DNA from: Puniceicoccales bacterium
Lineage (GTDB): Bacteria; Verrucomicrobiota; Verrucomicrobiia; Opitutales; UBA953
Assembly: GCA_031279675.1 (NCBI GenBank)
Contig: JAITIB010000046.1
Location: 1-14,233, forward strand
Direction of reading: 5' to 3'
Length of the DNA: 14,233 nt
Under the pieces are notes generated by a model. The model did not search any database. It was not told the DNA's origin and was given only the letters and a program-made list of their open reading frames with translations. The first letter of the stretch is position 1; each line of letters starts with the position of its first letter. Made by a program: the position numbers and the translations under genes. Shown here one piece after another: positions 1-5,414 of this stretch.

Positions 1-2
1 TC

Positions 3-101
3 CCGCCGGAGGCGGAACATTTCGCGTAGCGAAATCAATGTCCTGTGCGGCCACGCACCGGAATCGCGCGTAGCGCGACATTGTCCCGTGCGGTCACGCA
101 C
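3..101. repeat. Hairpin array 1 upstream of the first SUMF1/PEP-CTERM gene
   Basis: Five perfect small palindromes follow one another. They are CCGCC-gga-GGCGG (3-15), ATTTCGC-gta-GCGAAAT (19-35), GTGCG-gcca-CGCAC (45-58), TCGCGC-gta-GCGCGA (64-78) and GTGCG-gtca-CGCAC (88-101). The linker between the GTA-loop hairpin and the GTGCG hairpin is conserved (ATGTCC or TTGTCC plus a pyrimidine). The unit is thus hairpin, linker, hairpin, repeated about every 43 bp. Related arrays lie at 3952-4063 (same orientation) and 3673-3767 (reverse complement). Stems differ between copies while pairing is kept. Function is unknown; a REP/MITE-like mobile repeat or a structured nucleic acid are both possible. 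Confidence 0.8.
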
Positions 102-119
102 TCCCGTCGAGGCCACTCG

Positions 120-134
120 CCCCCCCCCCCCCCC
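120..134. repeat. Homopolymeric C15 tract
   Basis: Fifteen consecutive C residues lie about 245 bp upstream of the first SUMF1 start codon, between the hairpin array and the leader segment shared with the paralogue. An equally long tract sits in the same relative place upstream of the second paralogue (4070-4084). Tracts this long usually slip during replication, so a contingency-locus role is possible. The exact length may also reflect sequencing or assembly error. Confidence 0.9.
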
Positions 135-380
135 AACTATCTCGTAATTGTTTGGGAGGAAACGACTTCTGCTGTTCGCGGCGGAAGTTTTGCGTGCGCA
201 CAGACAGGATTGCCTGTGCCACCTTCCCGCCTGTTTCGGATAAGACACACGCGCCGTGGAAAGCCCCCCGCAAAGATATTCCAACGCTGATGGAATGGCA
301 TTGGACAAGCCCTTCCACGTCCCCTTTTTGCCCCGTGTCGGGGCGAAATAAACAACAAAATAACAAACAAAGAGAAAAAC
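135..380 (+). promoter_or_regulatory. 5' leader of the first SUMF1 gene with conserved hairpin
   Basis: This segment aligns with the leader of the second SUMF1 gene (4085-4291). Shared blocks include GTAAT/GTAAA plus TTGGGA just after the C tract, TTCTGC, CGGAA, TGGAAT, TGGACA, and TTTTTGCCCC near the start codon. A hairpin GCCCCG-TGT-CGGGGC (330-344) is followed by about 36 nt of A-rich, G-poor sequence leading to ATG 381. Another possible stem, GCACAG/CTGTGC, lies at 198-219. The hairpin is followed by A-rich rather than T-rich sequence, so it is not a classical terminator. It is more likely a 5'-UTR element or protein site. No convincing -35/-10 pair was found. Confidence 0.6.
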
Positions 381-1427
381 ATGAAAACAAATAATAGAAT
401 AACGAGGAGCGTCCTCATTGGCGCGGCGACACTGGCAGCGGTGGCGTTGACGCCACCTGCTGAGGGCGCGTTCCCGATGAATATCGAGACGGTGCTTATC
501 GAGGCCCCGAATAGCATTGCCAATGCCCCCGATCCGGCGACTACTTACGGTGCAGTTGGCTACGATTATTACATTGGCAAGTATGAGATAACGCAAGAGC
601 AGTGGAAGGACTTCCTGAACGCCGCAGCGAAGACCGACACTCACGGCTTGTGGAACAACAGCATGGACTACAATGGATACAGTGGGATAACCCGAACTGG
701 GGCACCTGGTAGCTACGTCTATGGCATAACGTCCGGTTACGAGAAACGCCCCGTGGTATTTGTGAGTTTGTTGTCCGCGAAACGGTTTTGCAACTGGCTG
801 ACGAACCAAGCGTTGAGCGGAGGCGTTAGTAATGATACCGAGACCGGGGTCTACAACATGGGCGTGGCCAATGGTGTGCGCGACCCTGATGAATGGCAAA
901 AAGCTGGCGTGGTGGCGTTACCTACGAATGACGAGTGGTATAAAGCAGCGTATTACGATCCTAACAAGAGCGGAGGAGCCGGGTATTACACGCATTCGAC
1001 GACCGGAGCTGGAAAGCCCGGAGGCGACGTGATGGACAACGATCGAGCGAACTATGCTAATTCGTATCGGAGTGATCCTAATGGCGGCAATTGGACGTAT
1101 TATCTGAATCCTGTGGGTTTTTATGAAGACTACGCGGGTGCGTATGGAGCGGTGGACATGACCGGGAATGTGTGGGAGTGGACAGACAATCCGTATAACC
1201 CGTCCTCCCGCGTTGTTCGCGGGGCCGCGTTCAACTCCAATGTTTTGACCCTCGCCGCTGACCGGTCGGGGTCGTACAATATGTACGACGATGAGCTCAA
1301 CTTCCTCGGGTTTCGGGTCGCCAGCCTTGCGCCGATTCCTGAACCAAGTACATACGGAGTGATAGGAGGGGCGTTGGTAGGACTGCTCTGCTTGGTGCGG
1401 AGGAAAAGGCGTGCAGTCGCACCTTGA
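381..1427 (+). CDS. Exported SUMF1/FGE-sulfatase-domain protein with PEP-CTERM anchor (paralogue 1)
   Basis: The 348-residue protein starts at ATG 381, directly after the A-rich leader, with only a weak AGAG as ribosome-binding site. Residues 1-31 form a signal peptide with a likely cleavage after AEGA. Residues about 50-315 are an FGE-sulfatase (SUMF1) domain of C-type-lectin fold, shown by YEITQEQW, RPVVFVS, FCNWLT, LPTNDEWYKAAYYDP, DMTGNVWEWT (GNVWEW at 262-267), RVVRG and GFRVAS. The C-terminus has PEP (320-322), a hydrophobic helix and an RRKRR basic end, the PEP-CTERM signal handled by exosortase. The paired catalytic cysteines of true formylglycine-generating enzymes are missing: the only cysteines are in FCNWLT and the anchor helix. 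Enzyme activity is therefore unlikely, and a surface binding or structural role is inferred. Paralogous to 4292-5368. Residues 279-312 match the non-coding segment at 5403-5503. Confidence 0.9.
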   Translation: MKTNNRITRSVLIGAATLAAVALTPPAEGAFPMNIETVLIEAPNSIANAPDPATTYGAVGYDYYIGKYEITQEQWKDFLNAAAKTDTHGLWNNSMDYNGYSGITRTGAPGSYVYGITSGYEKRPVVFVSLLSAKRFCNWLTNQALSGGVSNDTETGVYNMGVANGVRDPDEWQKAGVVALPTNDEWYKAAYYDPNKSGGAGYYTHSTTGAGKPGGDVMDNDRANYANSYRSDPNGGNWTYYLNPVGFYEDYAGAYGAVDMTGNVWEWTDNPYNPSSRVVRGAAFNSNVLTLAADRSGSYNMYDDELNFLGFRVASLAPIPEPSTYGVIGGALVGLLCLVRRKRRAVAP

Positions 1428-1477
1428 GGCATTGGGAACGGCGACAAGTCGTTTTTGAGAAAAGTCGTGCCGGGCCA

Positions 1478-1528
1478 CCGCACGCCAAAACTTGGGAGTA
1501 ATCTTTTGGCGTGTGGCGAGTTCTCGCC
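1478..1528. repeat. Two stem-loops downstream of the first SUMF1 gene
   Basis: A long stem pairs CACGCCAAAA (1481-1490) with TTTTGGCGTG (1504-1513) across a 13-nt loop. It can extend outward by a G-T wobble and two C-G pairs (1478-1516). A second small hairpin, GGCGA-gttc-TCGCC, lies at 1515-1528 and competes for the last two of those pairs. The first could end transcription from either strand, since the stem ends in A/T runs on the loop side, but no T tract follows the stem. Role uncertain. Confidence 0.5.
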
Positions 1529-1575
1529 GCTTTCCCGAGGCGCGACTTGCCGCGCCTGCGGCGTTTGCGGAGGAC

Positions 1576-1665
1576 GGAACGGCGGCTTCAGCCGCCGACA
1601 CTCGGAGGGCGTTTTGTGTTTGCGAAACGGATCCGGGAAAGCTCGGCGACTAAAGTCGCCGTTCC
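1576..1665. repeat. REP-like inverted doublet, copy 1 (90 bp)
   Basis: The element opens with GGAAC plus the hairpin GGCGGC-ttca-GCCGCC (1581-1596). It closes with the hairpin GGCGAC-taaa-GTCGCC (1645-1660) plus GTTCC. The two ends are therefore inverted copies of one motif around a spacer of about 48 nt that is not conserved with the other copy. A 91-bp element of the same design lies at 3814-3904, on the other side of mdh. The layout resembles REP/BIME doublets or a short non-autonomous element. No transposase of the REP-associated (RAYT) type is present here. Confidence 0.75.
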
Positions 1666-1731
1666 GGTTGTGTCCGCGCCCGCGTTTTTCCTGAAATTCA
1701 TCTGCCGTCAACGCGCGCGGCGGTTGGACCA

Positions 1732-1883
1732 GCCCCAACGGGGCGTCATGTGATAGCCCGGGGCAACGCCCCGGGTTTTTGGGAGCATTTATTTGCGAGC
1801 CCTGAAAGGGCGTAATGGGCGGTATCGCGGAAAGCTTCAATGGCACCTTGCGCACGGTGGGCTCGGTGACGCCCCTTGGGGGC
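1732..1883. repeat. Chain of four triloop hairpins
   Basis: Four GC-rich hairpins with 3-nt loops follow one another: GCCCC-aac-GGGGC (1732-1744), CCCGGGGC-aac-GCCCCGGG (1757-1775, followed by T5), GCCCT-gaa-AGGGC (1799-1811) and GCCCC-ttg-GGGGC (1871-1883). From general familiarity, sequences of this type recur in planctomycete and verrucomicrobial genomes and often yield spurious ORFs; the minus strand here reads PGRCPGL. The second hairpin plus its T run could act as an intrinsic terminator on the plus strand. The last hairpin abuts the reverse-transcriptase relic. Confidence 0.65.
1757..1780 (+). terminator. Terminator-like hairpin with T5
   Basis: An 8-bp perfect GC stem (1757-1764 with 1768-1775) with an AAC loop is followed directly by TTTTT. 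The shape is that of an intrinsic terminator. It belongs to a repeat family and lies 330 bp past the nearest upstream gene, so a role in ending that transcript is only possible. Confidence 0.4.
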
Positions 1884-2142
1884 TTGCGCCTGAACATGCA
1901 CCCCCGAGAAATACCGGCTGGCGCGGACGGAGCGCGGCGTGGATTTCGTGGGCTTTGTGTCGTTCCCTGATGGGCGCGTGCTTGTGCGCGACGGGAATGT
2001 GCGCAGTCGCGCGCTGGCCTGGGTGCACCATGCGCAACATGCGCAGAGCCGGCGTTTGCGCGACCGGATTTTCTCCAAGCTCGATTTGCGCCCCTGCCAT
2101 GTTGGTGGTTGCGCCGCGCCGCAGGCAGTGCGGGAGACATGA
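1881..2142 (+). pseudogene. C-terminal relic of a reverse transcriptase (retron/DGR-like)
   Basis: In the frame of 1912 the DNA reads YRLARTERG, then VDFVGFVSFPDGRVLV (1939-1986), then ALAWVHHAQHAQSRRLRDR and IFSKL, with a stop at 2140-2142. Upstream, another frame reads LRLNMHP. Removing one C from the C5 run at 1901-1905 joins the frames into LRLNMHPEKYRLARTERG. That is the usual layout after the catalytic palm in bacterial RTs of the DGR/retron type: an LRL-xx-HPxK stretch, a G-(V/I)-D-F-(L/V)-G-(F/Y) motif, then a thumb helix ending in a xAWxxHAxxA...LRxxIF pattern. The palm and YxDD motif are absent; the fragment begins at a hairpin repeat. Assigned by motif memory, not a search. The exact RT class is uncertain. 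Confidence 0.55.
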
Positions 2143-2158
2143 AAACCTCTGTCTCATG

Positions 2159-2202
2159 CGAAGACGCAAAGGCGCGAAAATCCCGGCGACAATGCGCCGG
2201 GC
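2159..2202. repeat. Purine-rich CGCAAAG-type repeat plus hairpin
   Basis: The stretch at 2159-2180 has the ACGCAAAGGCGCGAAA pattern that recurs between genes in many bacteria. It is followed by the 7-bp hairpin CCCGGCG-acaatg-CGCCGGG (2183-2202). No function is known to me. It marks the end of the relic-bearing segment. Confidence 0.4.
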
Positions 2203-2378
2203 TTCTCAGGATAACTCCGCAAAATTCTGGGTGGTGGCGGCGCTTCCGCCGCCTCCACATGGGGCAACATGTCCATGGGTCTTTCCGTTGTTTAGCGAGA
2301 AAGGGATTTACACCGGGGTGGCGTCCGCGCAGGGTGCGACCTGCTTTTTTTACTCACCATCAAATGGAATCAACACGC

Positions 2379-3383
2379 ATGTCATTGCAAAAAACACCCA
2401 TCCGCGTGGCCGTCACCGGCGCCGCCGGACAAATCGGCTATTCGCTCCTGTTCCGCATCGCCTCGGGCGCGATCTTCGGCCCCGACCAGCCGGTTGCGCT
2501 AAACCTCATCGAAATCGAGCCGGGGATGAAGGCCCTCGCTGGCGTTGTCATGGAGCTTGAGGATTGCGCGTTTCCGCTTTTGCGCGAAATCGTCGCCACC
2601 AGCGATCTGAAGGCCGGATTCAAGGATGTGGACTGGGCTCTCCTCGTGGGCTCCGTCCCGCGCAAACAAGGCATGGAGCGCAAGGATTTGCTCGGCATCA
2701 ACGGCAAAATCTTCGTCGGGCAGGGCAGGGCGATCGCCGAGAATGCACGCAAGGGCGTGCGCGTCCTCGTTGTCGGGAACCCCTGCAACACGAACGCGCT
2801 CATTGCCATGCGCCACGCCACCGGCGTCCCGGCGGAAAACTTTTTTGCGATGACACGCCTTGACGAGAACCGCGCCAAGAGCCAGCTCGCCGTAAAGGCC
2901 GGAGTGCACAACACCGCCATCACCAACGTCACCATTTTTGGCAACCACTCCGCCACGCAGTATCCCGATTTCCATAATGCCCGGATTGGCGGCAAGCCCG
3001 TCACAACGGTCGTCACGGACGAGGCATGGCTGAAGGGCGCCTTCATCAGCGCGGTCCAAAAGCGCGGGGCGGCAATCATTGAGGCGCGAGGGCTTTCCTC
3101 CGCCGCGTCCGCCGCCAATGCCGCTGTGGACACCGTGCGCGCACTCGTCACACCGACCCTCGCCGGCCAATGGCACAGCGTGGGCGTCATATCCAAGGGA
3201 GAATACGGCACCACACCCGGACTCATCACCGGGCTCCCTGTCCGTACCAAGGAGGATGGCACGTGGGAAGTGGTGCAGGGGCTGGAGTTGAACGAATTTT
3301 CCAAGGAAAAAATCGCCCTTACCGTGAACGAGCTGCGCGAGGAACGCGACACTGCCTCCGAGGCCCTTGGCGTGCCGCTCTGA
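2379..3383 (+). CDS. mdh: Malate dehydrogenase (NAD-dependent)
   Basis: The 334-residue enzyme interconverts malate and oxaloacetate with NAD(H) in the cytoplasm, in the TCA cycle. It belongs to the lactate/malate dehydrogenase superfamily, in the cytosolic-type MDH group. Visible motifs are the Rossmann loop GAAGQIG (14-20), the mobile substrate loop VPRKQGMER with Arg95 and Arg101, NPCNT (134-138), LDENRA with Asp162 and Arg165, and the catalytic His in NHSATQYPDF (His190). Length is normal for the family. ATG 2379 is preferred because the family starts just before the Rossmann strand. ATG 2364, adding MESTR, is an in-frame alternative, and neither has a clear ribosome-binding site. The gene stands alone, flanked on both sides by repeat-rich DNA. 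Confidence 0.95.
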   Translation: MSLQKTPIRVAVTGAAGQIGYSLLFRIASGAIFGPDQPVALNLIEIEPGMKALAGVVMELEDCAFPLLREIVATSDLKAGFKDVDWALLVGSVPRKQGMERKDLLGINGKIFVGQGRAIAENARKGVRVLVVGNPCNTNALIAMRHATGVPAENFFAMTRLDENRAKSQLAVKAGVHNTAITNVTIFGNHSATQYPDFHNARIGGKPVTTVVTDEAWLKGAFISAVQKRGAAIIEARGLSSAASAANAAVDTVRALVTPTLAGQWHSVGVISKGEYGTTPGLITGLPVRTKEDGTWEVVQGLELNEFSKEKIALTVNELREERDTASEALGVPL

Positions 3384-3522
3384 TTGGGAACGCATCCTTG
3401 TCCATCCGGACACTCTGCCACCGCCGGCGCAAAGCTTGGCGGGTTCAAGGAGGGGGCGGGCTTCAGGCTCCCCTCTCTGTGAATTGCCTGCGATGGGAAC
3501 GGGATGATTTCCCCCCACTTTT

Positions 3523-3534
3523 TTGTCCGGACAA
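3523..3534. promoter_or_regulatory. Perfect 12-bp palindrome, possible operator
   Basis: TTGTCCGGACAA is self-complementary. It sits just upstream of an A6 run and a TTGC-type -35-like sequence. A related imperfect site, GTCC-atcc-GGAC, occurs about 120 bp upstream, just after mdh. No regulator is encoded nearby, so operator function is a guess. Confidence 0.3.
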
Positions 3535-3599
3535 TATTTCCTAAAAAACTGCTTGCCTTGCCCTCCCGCGTTCTTTTTGGACAACCCCGACAACGCAAC

Positions 3600-3662
3600 A
3601 TGTCCACCTTCGCCCATAACGCCACTGCCAACACCGACGCCCTTGGTTTCTATCCAAGCCGC
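3600..3662 (+). pseudogene. Possible 5' stub of a gene cut by a hairpin repeat
   Basis: ATG 3600 opens a frame reading MSTFAHNATANTDALGFYPS. It is preceded by a promoter-like A-run and TTGCC motif. After about 21 codons the DNA passes into an inverted copy of the hairpin array (boundary near 3662, where it matches the reverse complement of 88-115). The frame runs on through repeat sequence with no gene-like composition. It may be a truncated gene or a chance ORF. No family recognised. Confidence 0.22.
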
Positions 3663-3672
3663 CTTGACGGGA

Positions 3673-3767
3673 GTGCGTGGCCGCACGGGACTTGTTCCGG
3701 TTCGCTTCGCGCCCGGTCTTGTCGCTTCGCTCGGAAGTCGGGCTTCGCCCGATTCCGCCTTCGGCGG
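3673..3767. repeat. Hairpin array 3, reverse orientation
   Basis: This is a reverse-complement relative of the arrays at 3-101 and 3952-4063. GTGCG-tggc-CGCAC (3673-3686) is the exact reverse complement of 45-58. It is followed by the linker GGGAC, imperfect TTCGC-rich stems, TCGGGC-ttc-GCCCGA (3738-3752) and CCGCC-ttc-GGCGG (3755-3767). With the direct array at 3952-4063 it forms a large, imperfect inverted arrangement around the REP-like doublet. Confidence 0.7.
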
Positions 3768-3813
3768 GAGGTCCCGCTAACAGAGCTGCTGTGCCGCGAA
3801 CGTGGGCCCAAAC

Positions 3814-3904
3814 GGAACGGCGACTTTAGTCGCCGGAGTTTGGCGGACTTGCTTCATTACAATAAAACCGCCAGCAGGGTGTTGGCGACTCAAGTCGCCG
3901 TTCC
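3814..3904. repeat. REP-like inverted doublet, copy 2 (91 bp)
   Basis: GGAAC plus GGCGAC-ttta-GTCGCC (3819-3834) at one end mirrors GGCGAC-tcaa-GTCGCC (3884-3899) plus GTTCC at the other. Design and length match the 90-bp element at 1576-1665. The spacer holds its own GGCGG/CCGCC pair (3842-3871). Confidence 0.75.
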
Positions 3905-3951
3905 GTCCACTGGACTCACCTCGCGTGCAGCAACCCTGTTAACGGAACCTC

Positions 3952-4063
3952 CCGCCGTAGGCGGAAACCGGCGCAGCCGGTCAATGACCGCGCGGGCACC
4001 GCGCCCCGCCGTAGGCGGAACATTTCGCGTAGCGAAATTAATGTCCCGTCGCGGTAACGCGAC
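3952..4063. repeat. Hairpin array 2 upstream of the second SUMF1 gene
   Basis: Two tandem three-hairpin units are visible. Unit one is CCGCC-gta-GGCGG (3952-3964), ACCGGC-gca-GCCGGT (3967-3981), linker CAATGACC, GCGCGG-gca-CCGCGC (3990-4004). Unit two is CCGCC-gta-GGCGG (4006-4018), ATTTCGC-gta-GCGAAAT (4022-4038), linker AATGTCCC, GTCGCG-gtaa-CGCGAC (4048-4063). The stem sequences differ at matching positions while the pairing is kept. The array ends exactly at the C-rich tract. Confidence 0.8.
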
Positions 4064-4084
4064 CCCCCACCCCCCCCCCCCCCC
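4063..4084. repeat. C6-A-C15 homopolymer tract
   Basis: Six C residues (4063-4068), one A, then fifteen C residues (4070-4084) lie about 207 bp upstream of the second SUMF1 start. The position matches the C15 tract at 120-134. A slippage-prone contingency tract is possible. Confidence 0.9.
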
Positions 4085-4291
4085 ATTATTCTGTAAATAG
4101 TTGGGATGGAATAGTTTCTGCCATTAGTGACGGAAACCTTGCGGACGGCTCGGATAGCCGTCCCTGCCGTTTTCTGACAGGACGCATACGTGGAGCGCGC
4201 TGTGGAATCTTCCCTTGCTTTGGACATTGCCCGACCCCTTTTTGCCCCACGTTGGGGCGAAACAACACAAACAAATACAAAGAAAGATAAA
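4085..4291 (+). promoter_or_regulatory. 5' leader of the second SUMF1 gene with covarying hairpin
   Basis: This is the homologue of 135-380. The hairpin GCCCCA-CGT-TGGGGC (4244-4258) matches GCCCCG-TGT-CGGGGC of paralogue 1. The inner pair is A-T here and G-C there, a compensatory change that favours a selected RNA or DNA structure. It is flanked by TTTT and GAAA in both copies and followed by an A-rich stretch up to ATG 4292. A further stem, GACGGCT-cggat-AGCCGTC (4144-4162), occupies about the same place as a different stem in the other leader. Confidence 0.6.
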
Positions 4292-5368
4292 ATGAGAACG
4301 ACAAATAGACTAACGAAAACTGCCCTTGTTGGGGCAGCGGCGTTTGCGATGGCGTTGACGCCACCTGCAGAGGGTGCCACTTATGTAACTGAGAACTACC
4401 AAGGCATTGAGCTGGAGTTCGCGCTTATCGGAGACGTTGGCAATTTGGATGACACTATCCTTAGCGGCGGTGACTATCGTGGTGCTGTTGACTACGAGTA
4501 TTACATCAGCAAGTATGCGGTAACGCAAGGACAGTGGGCGGCTTTCCTGAACGCGGTGGCAACGGATAAGAGTGCCAGTGCGGATATTCTGGCCTTGTAT
4601 AACGGTAACATGAATAGCCAAGGTTACGGTCATATAAGACGTACCAATGATTTATTCGATCCTGCCAATAAATGGATGTACGTCTTTCAGTCAGACTATG
4701 AGGATCGTCCCGTTGTGCATGTGAGTTTGACGGATGCGCAGAGGTTTTGCAACTGGCTCACAACGGGCAATACGGAGAGCGGGGTTTACGACATGACAAG
4801 CTCGGCTACAGTTCTTCGTGACCCTGTCGCATCGCTGCAACCCGGTGCGGTAGTATTGCCTACCGAGAATGAATGGTATAAAGCGGCGTATTACGATCCT
4901 AACAAAGGAGCTGGCGGATACTACACGTATTCGTTTGGGCACGCTAACGGTGATTGTGCGCACATGGACTTTGCGAACTACGATCAAGTGTATCACGACA
5001 TGATGGCTCCTGATTGGGGTAACGGGGTATATTTCTTGAATGAAGTGGGTTTTTATGAGAACTATAGCGGTTCATTGAGTTCATACGGAGTGGCCGACAT
5101 GACAGGAAACGTGTGGGAGTGGACGGACAGCCAGTATAACTGGTACGACCGCGTTGTTCGCGGGTCCGCATTCCACAGTGATGGGCTGGATTTGTCCGCT
5201 GAGTTCTCACGGGCGCACTACGCGCCCAGCACTGAGGACAATTTCATCGGGTTTCGTGTCGCCAGCGTTGCGCCGATACCTGAGCCCAGCACTTACGGTA
5301 TGATAGGAGGCGCGTTGGTAGGGTTGCTCTGCTTGGTGCGGAGGAAAAGGCGCGCACCTGCACTCTGA
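4292..5368 (+). CDS. Exported SUMF1/FGE-sulfatase-domain protein with PEP-CTERM anchor (paralogue 2)
   Basis: The 358-residue protein starts at ATG 4292 after the A-rich leader. This start aligns with that of paralogue 1 (MRTTNRLTKTALVGAAA against MKTNNRITRSVLIGAAT). Residues 1-29 form a signal peptide ending AEGA. The SUMF1 domain spans about 60-325, with YAVTQGQW, RPVVHVSLTDAQRFCNW, LPTENEWYKAAYYDP, DMTGNVWEWT (GNVWEW at 272-277), RVVRG and GFRVAS. PEP lies at 330-332, followed by the membrane helix and RRKRR end. The active-site cysteine pair of formylglycine-generating enzymes is absent. The segment between RVVRG and GFRVAS (289-322) is one of the most divergent parts between the paralogues. 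A template-repeat-like copy of it begins 35 bp after the stop codon. Probably exosortase-processed and surface-associated; ligand unknown. Confidence 0.9.
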   Translation: MRTTNRLTKTALVGAAAFAMALTPPAEGATYVTENYQGIELEFALIGDVGNLDDTILSGGDYRGAVDYEYYISKYAVTQGQWAAFLNAVATDKSASADILALYNGNMNSQGYGHIRRTNDLFDPANKWMYVFQSDYEDRPVVHVSLTDAQRFCNWLTTGNTESGVYDMTSSATVLRDPVASLQPGAVVLPTENEWYKAAYYDPNKGAGGYYTYSFGHANGDCAHMDFANYDQVYHDMMAPDWGNGVYFLNEVGFYENYSGSLSSYGVADMTGNVWEWTDSQYNWYDRVVRGSAFHSDGLDLSAEFSRAHYAPSTEDNFIGFRVASVAPIPEPSTYGMIGGALVGLLCLVRRKRRAPAL

Positions 5369-5384
5369 CACTTGTTTCCTGTGA

Positions 5385-5414
5385 GGCCCCGCGCACTGTG
5401 GTGTTCGCGGGGCC
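5385..5414 (+). terminator. Strong GC hairpin after SUMF1 gene 2
   Basis: GGCCCCGCG (5385-5393) pairs perfectly with CGCGGGGCC (5406-5414) across a 12-nt loop, starting 17 nt after the stop codon. No T run follows, so intrinsic termination is uncertain. The 3' arm overlaps the start of the template-repeat-like segment. Confidence 0.4.

Larger units (their letters stand above)
1428..2378. other. Repeat-filled interval between SUMF1 gene 1 and mdh
   Basis: No intact gene is supported here. In order it holds the stem-loops at 1478-1528, a hairpin GGCGCG/CGCGCC (1539-1556), a REP-like doublet (1576-1665), a chain of triloop hairpins (1732-1883), a reverse-transcriptase C-terminal relic (about 1881-2142), a purine-rich ACGCAAAGGCGCGAAA-type repeat (2159-2180), a hairpin CCCGGCG-acaatg-CGCCGGG (2183-2202) and a GGCGGCG-cttc-CGCCGCC hairpin near 2238-2255. 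Open frames crossing the region have repeat-derived composition and no family I recognise apart from the RT relic. No clear mdh promoter was found in the last 100 bp. Confidence 0.6.
3384..4291. other. Repeat-filled interval between mdh and SUMF1 gene 2
   Basis: No intact gene is seen. Contents in order: a hairpin CCGCC/GGCGG near 3420-3445, the palindrome TTGTCCGGACAA (3523-3534), a 14-mer AAAAAACTGCTTGC (3543-3556) also found at the end of the window, a possible gene stub starting at ATG 3600, an inverted hairpin array (3673-3767), a REP-like doublet (3814-3904), a direct hairpin array (3952-4063), C6 and C15 tracts, and the SUMF1 leader. Confidence 0.6.

Noticed and set aside
3..101. CRISPR array
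   Set aside because: The repeats are tandem hairpins with variable stems, not identical direct repeats with unique spacers of constant length, and no cas gene is present.
326..348. Leader hairpin of SUMF1 gene 1 as an intrinsic terminator
   Set aside because: No T run follows on either strand; it is preceded by T and followed by A-rich sequence leading straight into the start codon.
381..1427. Active formylglycine-generating enzyme (sulfatase maturation)
   Set aside because: The catalytic cysteines are absent, the protein carries a PEP-CTERM anchor and no sulfatase is nearby.
1130..2260. Long open frame on the minus strand across SUMF1 gene 1 and the repeats
   Set aside because: It runs through several repeat families (PGRCPGL-type peptide) and opposite a well supported gene; composition is repeat-driven with no domain.
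2438..3686. Two long minus-strand open frames opposite mdh
   Set aside because: They are antisense shadows of a clear malate dehydrogenase in GC-rich DNA and contain no recognisable domain.
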